From the IMG/VR virus record IMGVR_UViG_3300020147_000015, positions 1 to 43,871 of that record: a stretch of DNA of 43,871 nt. The stretch is one strand, 5' to 3'. The notes beneath the pieces were generated by a model. That model saw only the letters and a list, made by a program, of their open reading frames with translations, was not told the DNA's origin and made no database searches. This DNA comes from a virus. Below, one piece after another: positions 35,737-43,643 of the stretch (positions are counted from its first letter, which is position 1; every line of letters starts with the position of its first letter). The translations under genes were made by a program, and so were the position numbers.

Positions 35737-38067
35737 TTATCCTTCCCGGCCCGATTGCGCCGCCTGCTGTGCGGTCAATGCGCTCTTCTGCGCGAATGCC
35801 CGCTCTGACTGGACTGCCTGCTGCTGGGCTTGCTGTGCCTTGATTTCGGCATCCATCTGTGCCGTCTGGGCCTTGATCGCCAATTGCGCTTGCTGGGCCT
35901 CGATCTCCATCTGGAGCTTCTGGATCTCCATCTGGAACTTGCGCTCTTCCCGCTCGCCCTTCTGCTGTTCGAGGGCCATCTTCTGTTCGGATTCGCGCTG
36001 GCGGATCTGGGCGTCGAGCATCTGGCCTTCCCGCTCTGCGACGAGCTTGGCTTCCTCGATCTGCGCCTTCATCTGAAGCTCACGCTCGGCGCGGGCGTCT
36101 TCCGCCTGCTGCTTCTGCTGCTCCATCTGCATGCGCATCTGCTCCATGGCCTGTTCGGCCTTGAGCTTTTCGGCTTCCGGGTTGGGCTGCGGCTGCGATG
36201 CCTGAGCGGCCATGGCTTCGACGGCTTCGTCAATCTTGCCCTCAAGCTCACGACCGGCGCGGAAGGGGGCCAACGCGAACTTGATGATGTCACCGATCAG
36301 GGGCGCGGCCTGCGGCATCATCTGGGCCACCGGCAAGAACTGCTGCAACGTGCCGCCGAGAGCCTGGACGAACTCAGTGCGCGCCTGCTTCTCCATCTGC
36401 TCGTCGGGCTGGATGGTCGAGTCCGTTTCGATATCAAGCACAAACGGGCGAATCTTCTGATCCCGCAGGAGGTCCATCACATCTTCGAGCGTGACGGTCT
36501 CCGCGATCTTGTCGAGTTGCGGCTGGTACTTCTGGATGACGGCCTGTTGGGCCTGCTGAAGCTGTTGCTCGGCAGCCTGTGGGTTCTGCTTAGCCTGTTC
36601 GGCCATTTCAGGGTTTTGCATGGCCTGTTGGGCCTGCTGCCCTACCTGCTCAAGCTCTGCCCTTGCCTGCTTTTCGATCTCGGCAATCTGCTCGCGGATG
36701 TCAGCCTTCGTCGGAATCTCCATCTGGCTCATTTCCAGAAGGGTTTCCGGCTCGAAGTTCTCGGCCATGATTTCGGCCACGATCCGCACGAGATCACGCG
36801 CCACGCGGACAAGCTCGGACTGCTTCTCACGGACGCGAACCGAGCCGTTCTGCTGCTTGAGCTGCTGAGCGCCGAGCGTTTCGTTCGGGTCGGTCTCGCC
36901 GCGCTGCACGTCGGAGATGCCGGAGATCTGGTAAACGTCGTCGATGATCTGACGACGCATTTCGATGAGGCCCTGAATGGTCGTGGCGATCTGCTCGATC
37001 GGCCACATGTAAACGGGGTCTCCGTTCTGGCCGAAGGTGCCCATGCTGCTGATCGGGATCATCGTCTGACGGTCATCAACCAGCGTAAGGGCCTTTTCAA
37101 TTGCGTCCCCAATCTCGCCACCGGCCTGATAGAAGCCCTTTGCCTTAACGGCATCGGCCAGCGCGTGAATGCGGTTGGTGAGCTTGTCGATCTCCACGAG
37201 CTGGTCGTCATATTTCATGACATCCGGCACTGGCAGGAGCGAGCGCGGCTCTACCGTGGCATAGGCTGGCTTAGGGCACGGGAAGAAGCCTTCGAGCTTC
37301 AAATGCGGCTCGTCGGACTCCAGAAGCTCGGTTACGCCCTCAGTCACCCAGACGACGCGGTTCTCGCTCTTGGACCAGATTTCCCACACCGGGGCTTTCT
37401 GACGAGGGCTGACACCAGCGCGCGGACGGTCCTTCTTGTCGATGAGGTATTCGGCTTTGTCGGCTTTATCTTTGCCGAAGCGCTTCTCCATCTCCTTGTG
37501 CGTCATCCATGCACGACGAGCGACCCAGCCAACCTCTGTCCAGTTGCGGGCGGGGTCATGGAGGAAGTCTTCGCGGTCAAGGAAATCGATGCAAAGCTTC
37601 TCGTAATCAGTCTTGCTGTCTGCCTTCGTGACGTATCGAACCCACGCGACACCACGGCCCACGATAGCCAGGTCATCGCGGACCAGCTTCATGATGCTGT
37701 CGATGTCGGCGCGGTCAAATGCCGTGACCGTGGCGCGCTCCAGAAATTCCGACGCAGTGCGCGGGATCGGCCGACGATCCTTGAACTTCGGCACGACAAC
37801 CGGGACAGGAGGCCGCGCATAGATGGACGGCTTCAGAACCTCGATATTGGCCCAGAAGATCGCATATTCACGGTCGCCATAGGCCGGCACCTGAGACGAA
37901 CGACGCTCAAGACTGGCATACAGGCGCTCGATCTTGTCGGCCTTGTCCTGCCAGTCGCGGAACTTCTTTGTCGCGTCATCGATCAGCGCGAGCCATGCGC
38001 CAGAGCTTTCGGGCTCTACGCTTGGATCGTATGTCTGGTCGTCCGCTGTCGCGATGGCTTCAGGCAT
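35737..38067 (-). CDS. Portal protein, P22-like
   Basis: 776 residues from the ATG at 38067, which shares its A with the terminase stop. N-terminal WLALIDDATKKFRDWQDKAD, then YAIFWANIEVLKPSIYARPP and an aspartate-rich clip/stem region. LIEMRRQIIDDVYQISGISD and ETLGAQQLKQQNGSVRVREK are typical portal motifs. From about residue 480 it is Gln/Glu/Ala-rich and helical, probably the long barrel seen in P22 portals. It forms the dodecameric DNA gate and packaging sensor. Confidence 0.9.
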   Translation of the reverse strand: MPEAIATADDQTYDPSVEPESSGAWLALIDDATKKFRDWQDKADKIERLYASLERRSSQVPAYGDREYAIFWANIEVLKPSIYARPPVPVVVPKFKDRRPIPRTASEFLERATVTAFDRADIDSIMKLVRDDLAIVGRGVAWVRYVTKADSKTDYEKLCIDFLDREDFLHDPARNWTEVGWVARRAWMTHKEMEKRFGKDKADKAEYLIDKKDRPRAGVSPRQKAPVWEIWSKSENRVVWVTEGVTELLESDEPHLKLEGFFPCPKPAYATVEPRSLLPVPDVMKYDDQLVEIDKLTNRIHALADAVKAKGFYQAGGEIGDAIEKALTLVDDRQTMIPISSMGTFGQNGDPVYMWPIEQIATTIQGLIEMRRQIIDDVYQISGISDVQRGETDPNETLGAQQLKQQNGSVRVREKQSELVRVARDLVRIVAEIMAENFEPETLLEMSQMEIPTKADIREQIAEIEKQARAELEQVGQQAQQAMQNPEMAEQAKQNPQAAEQQLQQAQQAVIQKYQPQLDKIAETVTLEDVMDLLRDQKIRPFVLDIETDSTIQPDEQMEKQARTEFVQALGGTLQQFLPVAQMMPQAAPLIGDIIKFALAPFRAGRELEGKIDEAVEAMAAQASQPQPNPEAEKLKAEQAMEQMRMQMEQQKQQAEDARAERELQMKAQIEEAKLVAEREGQMLDAQIRQRESEQKMALEQQKGEREERKFQMEIQKLQMEIEAQQAQLAIKAQTAQMDAEIKAQQAQQQAVQSERAFAQKSALTAQQAAQSGREG

Positions 38068-39434
38068 CAAATCTTACCTCTCGACCGTGCCATGACAGGC
38101 GGGGGAGCGAAGTAGCCGGGAGGCGGCGCTTCGTCTTTCACCTCGACAGGCTCGGGAACAGTGCGCCAGGATAGCGCCAGATAGCGGAAGGCATCGGCCA
38201 AGTGAGATGACCAGTCGTGCACTTCGCTCGCCTTGAATGTCTTCTTGTCGTCGTCCCATTCGCGCCGGTATTGCTCCAGAGCGGATAGGCCCTGCGCTTC
38301 CGTGCGAGGATGGAACACACACCGCGCCAATGTCTGACGGGCTGCGTTGATGCCGTCCATCTTGGTTGCGTTGACGCAAAGCTGAGGATTGAGCCCCAGC
38401 ATTTTCATCGTTTCAACGCGAGTGCGGCCGGAGCCCCATTCCTTGATCTTGGCATCGTGCGGAACAAAATCTATTCCGCTGCGCCAGCCGTATTCCTCGT
38501 TCCGCTTATGGACGATATCGGCATAGTGATCGACGCCGACGCCAGATTGCGAATAGCAGTCGAGAATAAACACCTGACCGCCGACAACCTGGAACCACCA
38601 GATCGAGGTATCGTCCTTGACGCCGATATCCCATGCCCGATGGACAGGCTTGCCGGGAATGGCCTCAAGCTCTTCGTCTATCCGGCCTTCCTTGCGGACC
38701 GCCACCATCTCACGGGCATAGAAGGCGCCGAGGATCGCAGCGTTGAAGCTGCACTCGTATTCCTGCTCAAACTGAGCGCGTCCAATGTCTTCGCCGTAGA
38801 GGGCGATGTATTCCTTCAGGCTCTCGTCTAGCTGCTCTTCCGAAAGAGCCTTCGTGTCGTAAATGCTCAGAACCTGGGAGAACCAGCGAGGATTACCCTC
38901 CGCCATGTCCACCATGGACTTTGCGTGGTTGCGACCGCGAGGCGTCGTGATGAAGGCCGCCCAGCCGTCGTTTTCCTCAAGCATCGGCCGGATGTAGGCC
39001 CAGGCGCTCGGGTTAGCCAAAGCCCATTCAGAGCCGACGAAACCAGCCACGCCAGCACCGACAAGGCTGTTATACCGATCGGAGCCGATCGCCTGCCATG
39101 TCGAGCCGTTGATGAAGCGAATGAACATCTCCTGCTCATTCGTGCTTTCGCGCAGCTCGTGAGGGAAAGCCTCGTCTATCCTTCGCTTGCCGGTATGTGG
39201 ATTGACGGCTGCCCAGATAGCCTTTCGAGCCTGGGCATATTCGGGTAGGCAATGCCAGTATGAGCCAACGCGCTCGAATGCCGCGACTGCCGTCCTATGC
39301 AGCAGCACGTCATCCTTGCCGGCGCGTCTATGCCAGATGCCGATAGCTCGCTTTCCGCCGTTCTCCAGATAGTCCCACAGTGGGCGCTGATATGGTCTCG
39401 GCCGCCAGTTGTTCGGCAGGACGATCTGAGGCAC
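38067..39434 (-). CDS. terL: Terminase large subunit
   Basis: 455 residues from a GTG at 39434, next to the small-subunit stop. ATPase part: HRRAGKDD (35-42) is the Walker A region, VAGFVGSEWALANPSAW contains the Walker B-type glutamate, and AAFITTPRGRNHAKSM is the coupling motif. Nuclease part: RAWDIGVKDDTSIWWFQV, DFVPHDAKIKEWGSGR and HDWSSHLADAFRYLAL supply the acidic metal-binding residues. It translocates and cuts DNA into the procapsid. Confidence 0.95.
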   Translation of the reverse strand: MPQIVLPNNWRPRPYQRPLWDYLENGGKRAIGIWHRRAGKDDVLLHRTAVAAFERVGSYWHCLPEYAQARKAIWAAVNPHTGKRRIDEAFPHELRESTNEQEMFIRFINGSTWQAIGSDRYNSLVGAGVAGFVGSEWALANPSAWAYIRPMLEENDGWAAFITTPRGRNHAKSMVDMAEGNPRWFSQVLSIYDTKALSEEQLDESLKEYIALYGEDIGRAQFEQEYECSFNAAILGAFYAREMVAVRKEGRIDEELEAIPGKPVHRAWDIGVKDDTSIWWFQVVGGQVFILDCYSQSGVGVDHYADIVHKRNEEYGWRSGIDFVPHDAKIKEWGSGRTRVETMKMLGLNPQLCVNATKMDGINAARQTLARCVFHPRTEAQGLSALEQYRREWDDDKKTFKASEVHDWSSHLADAFRYLALSWRTVPEPVEVKDEAPPPGYFAPPPVMARSRGKI

Positions 39435-39436
39435 GG

Positions 39437-39709
39437 CTATTTTTCGCTGAAGCGGTTGATAACCACCTGCACAGGGCCGCCATCCTCGCCCGTCACCTGC
39501 ATTGGAAGCACCTTGCCGAGCAAACCCATGAACGGGCCAGGGTTCTGAATGGCCTGCGTTTCGAGATACGCGACAAGCCCTCCATTGCCATCCTCGTCCA
39601 CCTTGTTGCCTGCCAGTTCGGCTGCCTTGAGGATCGCATCCTTCAAAAGCGCGGTGTGCTTGTTTGGCGTTCCCTTCTGACGCCCGCCTGTCTTCTGCCC
39701 GAGTGCCAT
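39437..39709 (-). CDS. Terminase small subunit-like protein
   Basis: 90 residues. It begins GQKTGGRQKGTPNKHTALLK, the GGR-x-KGT-x-N basic start of small terminase-type DNA-binding proteins, then a helix (DAILKAAELAGNKVDEDGNG) and LEPTQ-like ALPMQVTGEDG text. It is much shorter than many small terminases but sits directly before terL. It probably recognises the packaging site. Confidence 0.7.
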   Translation of the reverse strand: MALGQKTGGRQKGTPNKHTALLKDAILKAAELAGNKVDEDGNGGLVAYLETQAIQNPGPFMGLLGKVLPMQVTGEDGGPVQVVINRFSEK

Positions 39710-39719
39710 CTATTTCTCT

Positions 39720-39917
39720 CTAGTTTAGATCCACCCCGATCAGCGGGAGCGCCTTCATCAGCAGAGCCAGGAGCGCAATCGCGATGATCACCCATTCCAG
39801 TATGGCCTTGAAGTCGGCAGGGATGAACGGCGCTCTACGTACCAGCAAAATGAGAACACCAGCGATAAGGCCGATGACCAATGCTGCGATGACGAATGCT
39901 ATGAGACCTTCGATCAT
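39720..39917 (-). CDS. Two-helix membrane protein (Thivi_2564-like)
   Basis: 65 residues from the ATG at 39917, behind GGAG with a 7-nt spacer. Two hydrophobic helices (LIAFVIAALVIGLIAGVLIL and AILEWVIIAIALLALLMKAL) linked by RRAPFIPADFK. This two-helix pattern with IP-x-D/E-x-K between resembles the Thivi_2564 family of small phage membrane proteins. A holin-like or membrane-tethering role is possible; the main holin candidate is at 17368-17610. Confidence 0.6.
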   Translation of the reverse strand: MIEGLIAFVIAALVIGLIAGVLILLVRRAPFIPADFKAILEWVIIAIALLALLMKALPLIGVDLN

Positions 39918-39990
39918 TCCGCGTCTCCTTAGAATATCATTTCTACTGGCCGGCGAGGCCTTGTCATTCCGCGATAGGAATTTTCTAAGA

Positions 39991-40200
39991 TTACGAGCCG
40001 TTTGAAATAAGAAGGTCAACCTGCTCGTCGGTAATGTCTTCATCCAAGAGAAGGTGAAGTCCATCATCGTCAAACTTTGAGAGAAGGTTGAATGGCCCCG
40101 GCGCTTCTGCGGGCCTGATCGTAACCTGCCCACCCATTTTGCGGACGAGAACGGCCAACGCTTCGACCATCAGTTCAGGGTTGTCGGTAAGGTGGCTCAT
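39991..40200 (-). CDS. Small protein upstream of terminase
   Basis: 69 residues from the ATG at 40200, chosen because AGGAG stands 6 nt before it; the frame is open further upstream but runs through a strong hairpin. Helical start (PELMVEALAVLVRKMGGQVT), then FNLLSKFDDDGLHLLLDEDI and TDEQVDLLI. No family recognised. First gene of the late operon as drawn. Confidence 0.55.
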   Translation of the reverse strand: MSHLTDNPELMVEALAVLVRKMGGQVTIRPAEAPGPFNLLSKFDDDGLHLLLDEDITDEQVDLLISNGS

Positions 40201-40214
40201 GCCCATCTCCTGAA

Positions 40215-40251
40215 AAGCGAAACCCGCCCTCGGTGATAATCCGAAGACGGG
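40215..40251 (-). terminator. Hairpin before the late operon (attenuator candidate)
   Basis: Minus-strand stem CCCG-TCTTCGG (40251-40241) with CCGAG-GGCGGG (40233-40223), loop of about 7 nt, followed by TTTCGCTTTT. It lies directly before the 40200 start, so it could terminate or attenuate transcription entering the late operon and be the target of an antiterminator. Confidence 0.5.
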
Positions 40252-40870
40252 CTGTATGCGGAGGCTTACTCCGGGGTCGCTATAGATAGGCCCAAGGAGC
40301 TTGACGATAACTCCCTGGGATCGCAGAGGCCCCGGGCCGACCGGCGTTTCCATCGTCATGGCCGGCGGATTGCGAGGCTTGCTTTGCTGCCCTTTCGGGT
40401 CTTGAGAACGAACAGCGTTAGCTGCCGTTGGAGTGGTGTCGGGAAGCCTCGACTTGCACGAGGTACGGAGTATTGCCGGCCGGTCTAAGCTCACTTCCCG
40501 ATCTCGATGTACGCAGCCGAAAGGCTGGGGTCACTATGGGTACGGGAAGTGGGGTGGACAACTCTAGGCGTAGCGCTCTTGCCCTTCACCGAGTGATCAG
40601 CTCGGCAACTCTTCCCGATCTCTATACATGCCTGCCTACAGGCGAATGGGCTTTGGAATGCTCTGGTCCGAAGGCTCGTTCGCTAATCATCGGTACCGTG
40701 CGCACTTCCCGACTTTCGCTCAATCTATACGCTGCCTGCGCTCGGACCTACACGCGCTCTATTTTTCTACGCCGAAGCGGGCGACCTATGTTGAAGTGGC
40801 TGATATCAGTTGCCTCGCGACCGGCTGTCTATCTAATGCCAATCCCTTGGAACCACTTCAAACTCGAATC
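40252..40870. other. Gene-free structured region with CTTCCCGA repeats
   Basis: No convincing gene on either strand. Repeats: CTTCCCGATCTC at 40494 and 40611, and CACTTCCCG at 40492 and 40703; its exact complement CGGGAAGTG at 40543 closes a 9-bp stem around a GNRA hairpin CAGCC-GAAA-GGCTG (40514-40527). GGGGTC-R-CTAT-R-G-R-TA occurs at 40273 and 40527. Further stems: CCGAG/CTCGG (40589-40605), GCCTG/CAGGC (40630-40643) and TTGAAGTGG/CCACTTCAA (about 40792 and 40854). It lies between the early-operon terminator and the late genes, so packaging site, late promoter region or an RNA are all possible. Confidence 0.45.
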
Positions 40871-40908
40871 AAAAAGCCCGAACACGGATTTTGAGACGCA
40901 TTCGGGCT
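40871..40908 (-). terminator. Terminator of the leftward early operon
   Basis: Minus-strand stem AGCCCGAA (40908-40901) with TTCGGGCT (40882-40875), followed by TTTTT (40875-40871). It ends transcription that began at the leftward promoter and crossed the 1/43871 junction. Confidence 0.8.
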
Positions 40909-40949
40909 ATAACAGTTGAGGACGAAATTAGGTGATTTGCTCCTCACCG

Positions 40950-41519
40950 TCAAGCGTCTCGTGTCAATCCATAGTGCCGAATCAATACGTTACCCACAAG
41001 CCGAAGATCCCCTATCATGTGCCCGTGAAACTCGTTGCGAAAGCCAATGTAGTCGATCGCGGCATAGAGGTTCCCGTTGCAGTAGTTCTGCGCGTCACGA
41101 ATGGCCCGTCTGGCGTCTTTGTATTTCCGCTCGACGGAAAGACGCCATTCAATATCCGCTTCCTCGTCGCCGACTCTCGATCCTGCTCCCGGAACCTTCA
41201 GACTGTCCGGGGCCTGGATTGCTTTCATATAGCTTTGGTGGCTGCATATGAAGCGGTCCAGCGCCTCGTATTGGTCATGGGATATCTCGCCCGAGAGCTT
41301 CAGCCTGCCGATGACGGAATTCGCTTCCGGCTGGCTAGCGTCCTCGCTGGAGAGCGCGAAAAGCCTCATGCGCGTTTCCTTTGCCACCTTGTAGGCTGGG
41401 TCATCCTGATTGGCAGCTCGCGATATGCGGCCACTATCTGTCCTGTTTACATCTTCTCGTGGGGGCCTTCCACGAGAAGCCCGCTTTGCTCTCAGTTTCG
41501 CCGCTTTCGTCGCCGCCAT
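40950..41519 (-). CDS. Basic early protein, last gene of the leftward operon
   Basis: 189 residues. Very basic start (KAAKLRAKRASRGRPPRED followed by NRTDSGRISRA), a GRPR-x-D/E-x-x-RT-x-SG-x-ISR pattern I associate with a recurrent rhizobial prophage protein. The rest is helical (VIGRLKLSGEISHDQYEALD, ERKYKDARRAIRDAQNYCN). DNA or RNA binding is likely. As the last early gene before the late region it could be the late-gene activator or antiterminator; that is inference from position only. Confidence 0.6.
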   Translation of the reverse strand: MAATKAAKLRAKRASRGRPPREDVNRTDSGRISRAANQDDPAYKVAKETRMRLFALSSEDASQPEANSVIGRLKLSGEISHDQYEALDRFICSHQSYMKAIQAPDSLKVPGAGSRVGDEEADIEWRLSVERKYKDARRAIRDAQNYCNGNLYAAIDYIGFRNEFHGHMIGDLRLVGNVLIRHYGLTRDA

Positions 41520-41524
41520 GTTGC

Positions 41525-41731
41525 TTATGCCCCGTTATCTCTGATGTTCTTCAAGTGATCTGCCGATATGCCGGTCATGTGTTCTATCTCAGCGAGGGCA
41601 AGCTCAATCCCGCGCTCGATAATCACAGTCACCGTAGGCTTGTAGGGCATCGCATTTCTCACCGTCTCCATTTTCTCCCTAACCTCGGGAGAGAGTCTTA
41701 CAGTGATCGTCTCACTCTTTGCCGCCGCCAT
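41525..41731 (-). CDS. Ribbon-helix-helix regulator
   Basis: 68 residues. SETITVRLSPEVREKMETVR is the beta strand plus first helix, and YKPTVTVIIERGIELALAEI the second helix, of a CopG/Arc-type RHH DNA-binding protein. ATG preceded by GAGG. It would bind DNA as a dimer, perhaps regulating the early or late switch. Confidence 0.75.
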   Translation of the reverse strand: MAAAKSETITVRLSPEVREKMETVRNAMPYKPTVTVIIERGIELALAEIEHMTGISADHLKNIRDNGA

Positions 41732-41744
41732 GCCTGTTACCTCG

Positions 41745-41882
41745 TCAATCCGGGATTTGTTCGATCAGGGAAGAAACTCGCTTCAGAAGATCATCGACCT
41801 TCCTCAAAACGATGCAGATGCAGACCGAGAACGCGACGAAAACTACACCGGTCAATGCTATGGTGACTTGAGCGTCCGTCAC
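41745..41882 (-). CDS. 45-residue membrane protein, GTG start
   Basis: GTG at 41882 overlaps the upstream stop (GTGA). One transmembrane helix (VTIALTGVVFVAFSVCICIV) followed by an amphipathic helix (RKVDDLLKRVSSLIEQIPD). Upstream AGGCGGA can serve as ribosome binding site. Function unknown. Confidence 0.5.
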   Translation of the reverse strand: MTDAQVTIALTGVVFVAFSVCICIVLRKVDDLLKRVSSLIEQIPD

Positions 41883-42067
41883 TCCGCCTCTCCTTCCGTG
41901 GGAACGTCGCGCCATTCATTTCTCTGGCGGCCAGGGGCTGCGCCCTGATAGGTGACAATGAGCCACAAGCTTTGCAGCTTTCCATCTTTGGACCATCTTA
42001 GTTGCGCCGTAGGTTGCGCGGCTTCCACTTCATTGACGGGGAAGCTTCCGTATTGCGGTTCAAGCAT
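41879..42067 (-). CDS. Small early protein of unknown function
   Basis: 62 residues from the ATG at 42067, overlapping the upstream stop by 8 nt. Beta-rich (AQLRWSKDGKLQSLWLIVTY) with an acidic end (RDVPTEGEAE). No family recognised. Confidence 0.55.
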   Translation of the reverse strand: MLEPQYGSFPVNEVEAAQPTAQLRWSKDGKLQSLWLIVTYQGAAPGRQRNEWRDVPTEGEAE

Positions 42068-42368
42068 TCTTCTCTTCCTCTGTGTTGGCTTGGGAGAAGG
42101 GAGAGGGAGCGGCGGCGATGGCTGCGTCAAAACCTGCGCCGATCATAGGTGCTTGGGTCCCGTCCCACTCGCCTACGAACATTGCCTCGAAGGCAGCCTG
42201 CATCATCTCGTGCGTCGGCTCCCTCGGCACCATCACCATGCCGCTTGCTTCGAGATAGGCGGATATACAGGCGCCCATTGACGCTGCCATCTGTCTCTTG
42301 GAGCCGACGTTCCAGTCGTCTTCTACAATGCGTAGCGCAGCCTCTATGCCCTTCTCATGCGCGTTCAT
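42060..42368 (-). CDS. Early protein of unknown function
   Basis: 102 residues from the ATG at 42368, which overlaps the upstream stop (ATGA). Helical (HEKGIEAALRIVEDDWNVGS) with VPREPTHEMMQAAFEAMF and AGFDAAIAAAP, a text common in phage 'PTxEMxxA' proteins of unknown role. Confidence 0.62.
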   Translation of the reverse strand: MNAHEKGIEAALRIVEDDWNVGSKRQMAASMGACISAYLEASGMVMVPREPTHEMMQAAFEAMFVGEWDGTQAPMIGAGFDAAIAAAPSPFSQANTEEEKNA

Positions 42369-42763
42369 CTGGCCTCTCCCTTGGCCTGGAGAGCACTTAG
42401 AATGGCTTGGCATGTAGCGATTGCGCCATTCTTGCAATTGGCTCTGGACATGTAGGTCTTCTTCTCAAAGCGGTCCTTGATGGACGAAAACCATTCGCCC
42501 CCATAGTTCTCAATGAAGAGGTCGTGTCTTGGTAAGACCAGCTCATAGAGCTTTACGGCAGCATCAATCGAAGATGTTGCCCTCAGCGCCGAAACCTGTT
42601 GACCATCCGGCCAACGATACATCATGCAACCGACGCCTTCAGGCGCGTCTTTCAATTGCATGAATTCGTGTTCTGGAAACAGAGCCGCAGCAATAAGCTC
42701 ATCAAGATCTCGATCCGGCCCACTCGCCATTTCCAACCGCTCAATAACGTATGCGATGCTCAT
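42365..42763 (-). CDS. Phage ABA-sandwich-like protein
   Basis: 132 residues. The first 28 (YVIERLEMASGPDRDLDELI) are the typical start of phage ABA-sandwich domain proteins. Then RATSSIDAAVKLYELVLPRH (D-A-A-V-x-L-x-x-x-V/L-LP) and GGEWFSSIKDRFEKKTY, then RANCKNGAIATCQAILSAL, complete the known layout. Their function is not established. Overlaps neighbours by 4 nt. Confidence 0.72.
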   Translation of the reverse strand: MSIAYVIERLEMASGPDRDLDELIAAALFPEHEFMQLKDAPEGVGCMMYRWPDGQQVSALRATSSIDAAVKLYELVLPRHDLFIENYGGEWFSSIKDRFEKKTYMSRANCKNGAIATCQAILSALQAKGEAR

Positions 42764-43245
42764 CTGGCCTCTCCAGCGAGTTCATTTGACCTTTTCCGGT
42801 CGATGCTACGGACGGCGCTTAGGCAGCTAGTGTGGTCGTACCCACCAAATAGCCGGCCAAGCTCTGGATAGCTGATCGAGGGCTTCACGAGGCGTTTGAT
42901 CTCCCACATGATGAGATGGCGAACATTCACAATCTCTCGTTTGCGGCTGCGCTTCATGGTGTGGTCGAAGTCATAGCCAAGCTCTGCCGATCGACGGATG
43001 ATGTAGGCCTTGAGCGGGCTGGACCGCGCCAATAGCTCGATGCGCCAGTCGTTCAGGTGTGCATCGAAGTGGATGTACTCCCGCTTCCACAATGGCTGCA
43101 GATGGAGAAACTTCGGGACGAACGCAGGTTGCTCGATCTTCGGCGCTGTAGGGATGACCTTGACGGGCTTTCCATACAGCCGCTTCCGCACCTCCGCGTA
43201 ATGCAGTCTCTGGGCTTCTAGGGTACTCAAACTGGAGGCGTTCAT
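42760..43245 (-). CDS. DnaA domain IV-like protein
   Basis: 161 residues. The C-terminal half reads VRHLIMWEIKRLVKPSISYP then ELGRLFGGYDHTSCLSAVRS. This matches the DNA-binding domain IV of DnaA, including the G-x-x-x-x-GG-x-DH-T-S/T signature that contacts DnaA boxes. The AAA+ domain is absent. Such proteins occur in prophages of alphaproteobacteria; it may bind the phage or host origin to direct or restrain replication. It follows the replication protein and the 43242 gene in the same operon. Confidence 0.78.
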   Translation of the reverse strand: MNASSLSTLEAQRLHYAEVRKRLYGKPVKVIPTAPKIEQPAFVPKFLHLQPLWKREYIHFDAHLNDWRIELLARSSPLKAYIIRRSAELGYDFDHTMKRSRKREIVNVRHLIMWEIKRLVKPSISYPELGRLFGGYDHTSCLSAVRSIDRKRSNELAGEAR

Positions 43246-43643
43246 ATGCTGTAACCCATCTTTCTAAGCTTGCTCTTGGCACCTTCGCTGCCTTTCATGG
43301 CGAGGCGGAGGAGATCCATCTTTTCCTTGCTGACCTTTGGGGCCTCGGGCTTCGGAGGCGGCGGCTCTATCCTTGGCCGGCGCTGTGCTGCCATCATGTT
43401 CGCCTCATCCCTGCAACGTTCTGCAAATTCTGCGCAGGAAGGGGCGAAACGGTTGTCGTCTCGCTTTACCTTGCCTTGGAGGTAGGCACGGGCTGCATTC
43501 TCGATTGCCTCGATCGGAAGACCATCAACAGCCATCCGGTAGGCGTGAAACTGTGCCCCTGGATCAATGGCGCTGGAGGTAGGGAATCCCGAAAGGAGAG
43601 CGGCTATCGTTGTTGCTTCTCTCGATGAAGTCTCTCGCGACAT
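43242..43643 (-). CDS. Replication-module protein of unknown function
   Basis: 133 residues. TTIAALLSGFPTSSAIDPGA, then AVDGLPIEAIENAARAYLQG and RFAPSCAEFAERCRDEANMM, resemble a common small protein that follows phage replication proteins and could be a helicase-loader-type partner; that is inference. Start at 43643 overlaps the upstream replication gene by 80 nt but keeps the conserved N-terminus. Confidence 0.6.
   Translation of the reverse strand: MSRETSSREATTIAALLSGFPTSSAIDPGAQFHAYRMAVDGLPIEAIENAARAYLQGKVKRDDNRFAPSCAEFAERCRDEANMMAAQRRPRIEPPPPKPEAPKVSKEKMDLLRLAMKGSEGAKSKLRKMGYSI

Noticed and set aside
35830-38115. Very long plus-strand frame (761 codons) opposite the portal gene
   Set aside because: It is the shadow of the Gln/Glu-rich portal frame; its product is leucine/histidine-rich low complexity with no domain pattern.
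40201-40494. Upstream extension of the 39991-40200 gene
   Set aside because: AGGAG lies 6 nt before the ATG at 40200, and the extension passes through a strong terminator-like hairpin and repeat sequence.
40492-40711. CRISPR array suggested by repeated CTTCCCGA elements
   Set aside because: Only three short, unevenly spaced copies, with no uniform spacers and no cas genes in the window.
40428-40919. 163-codon plus-strand frame in the gene-free region
   Set aside because: Composition is not protein-like and it crosses several perfect hairpins and repeats; no ribosome binding site.
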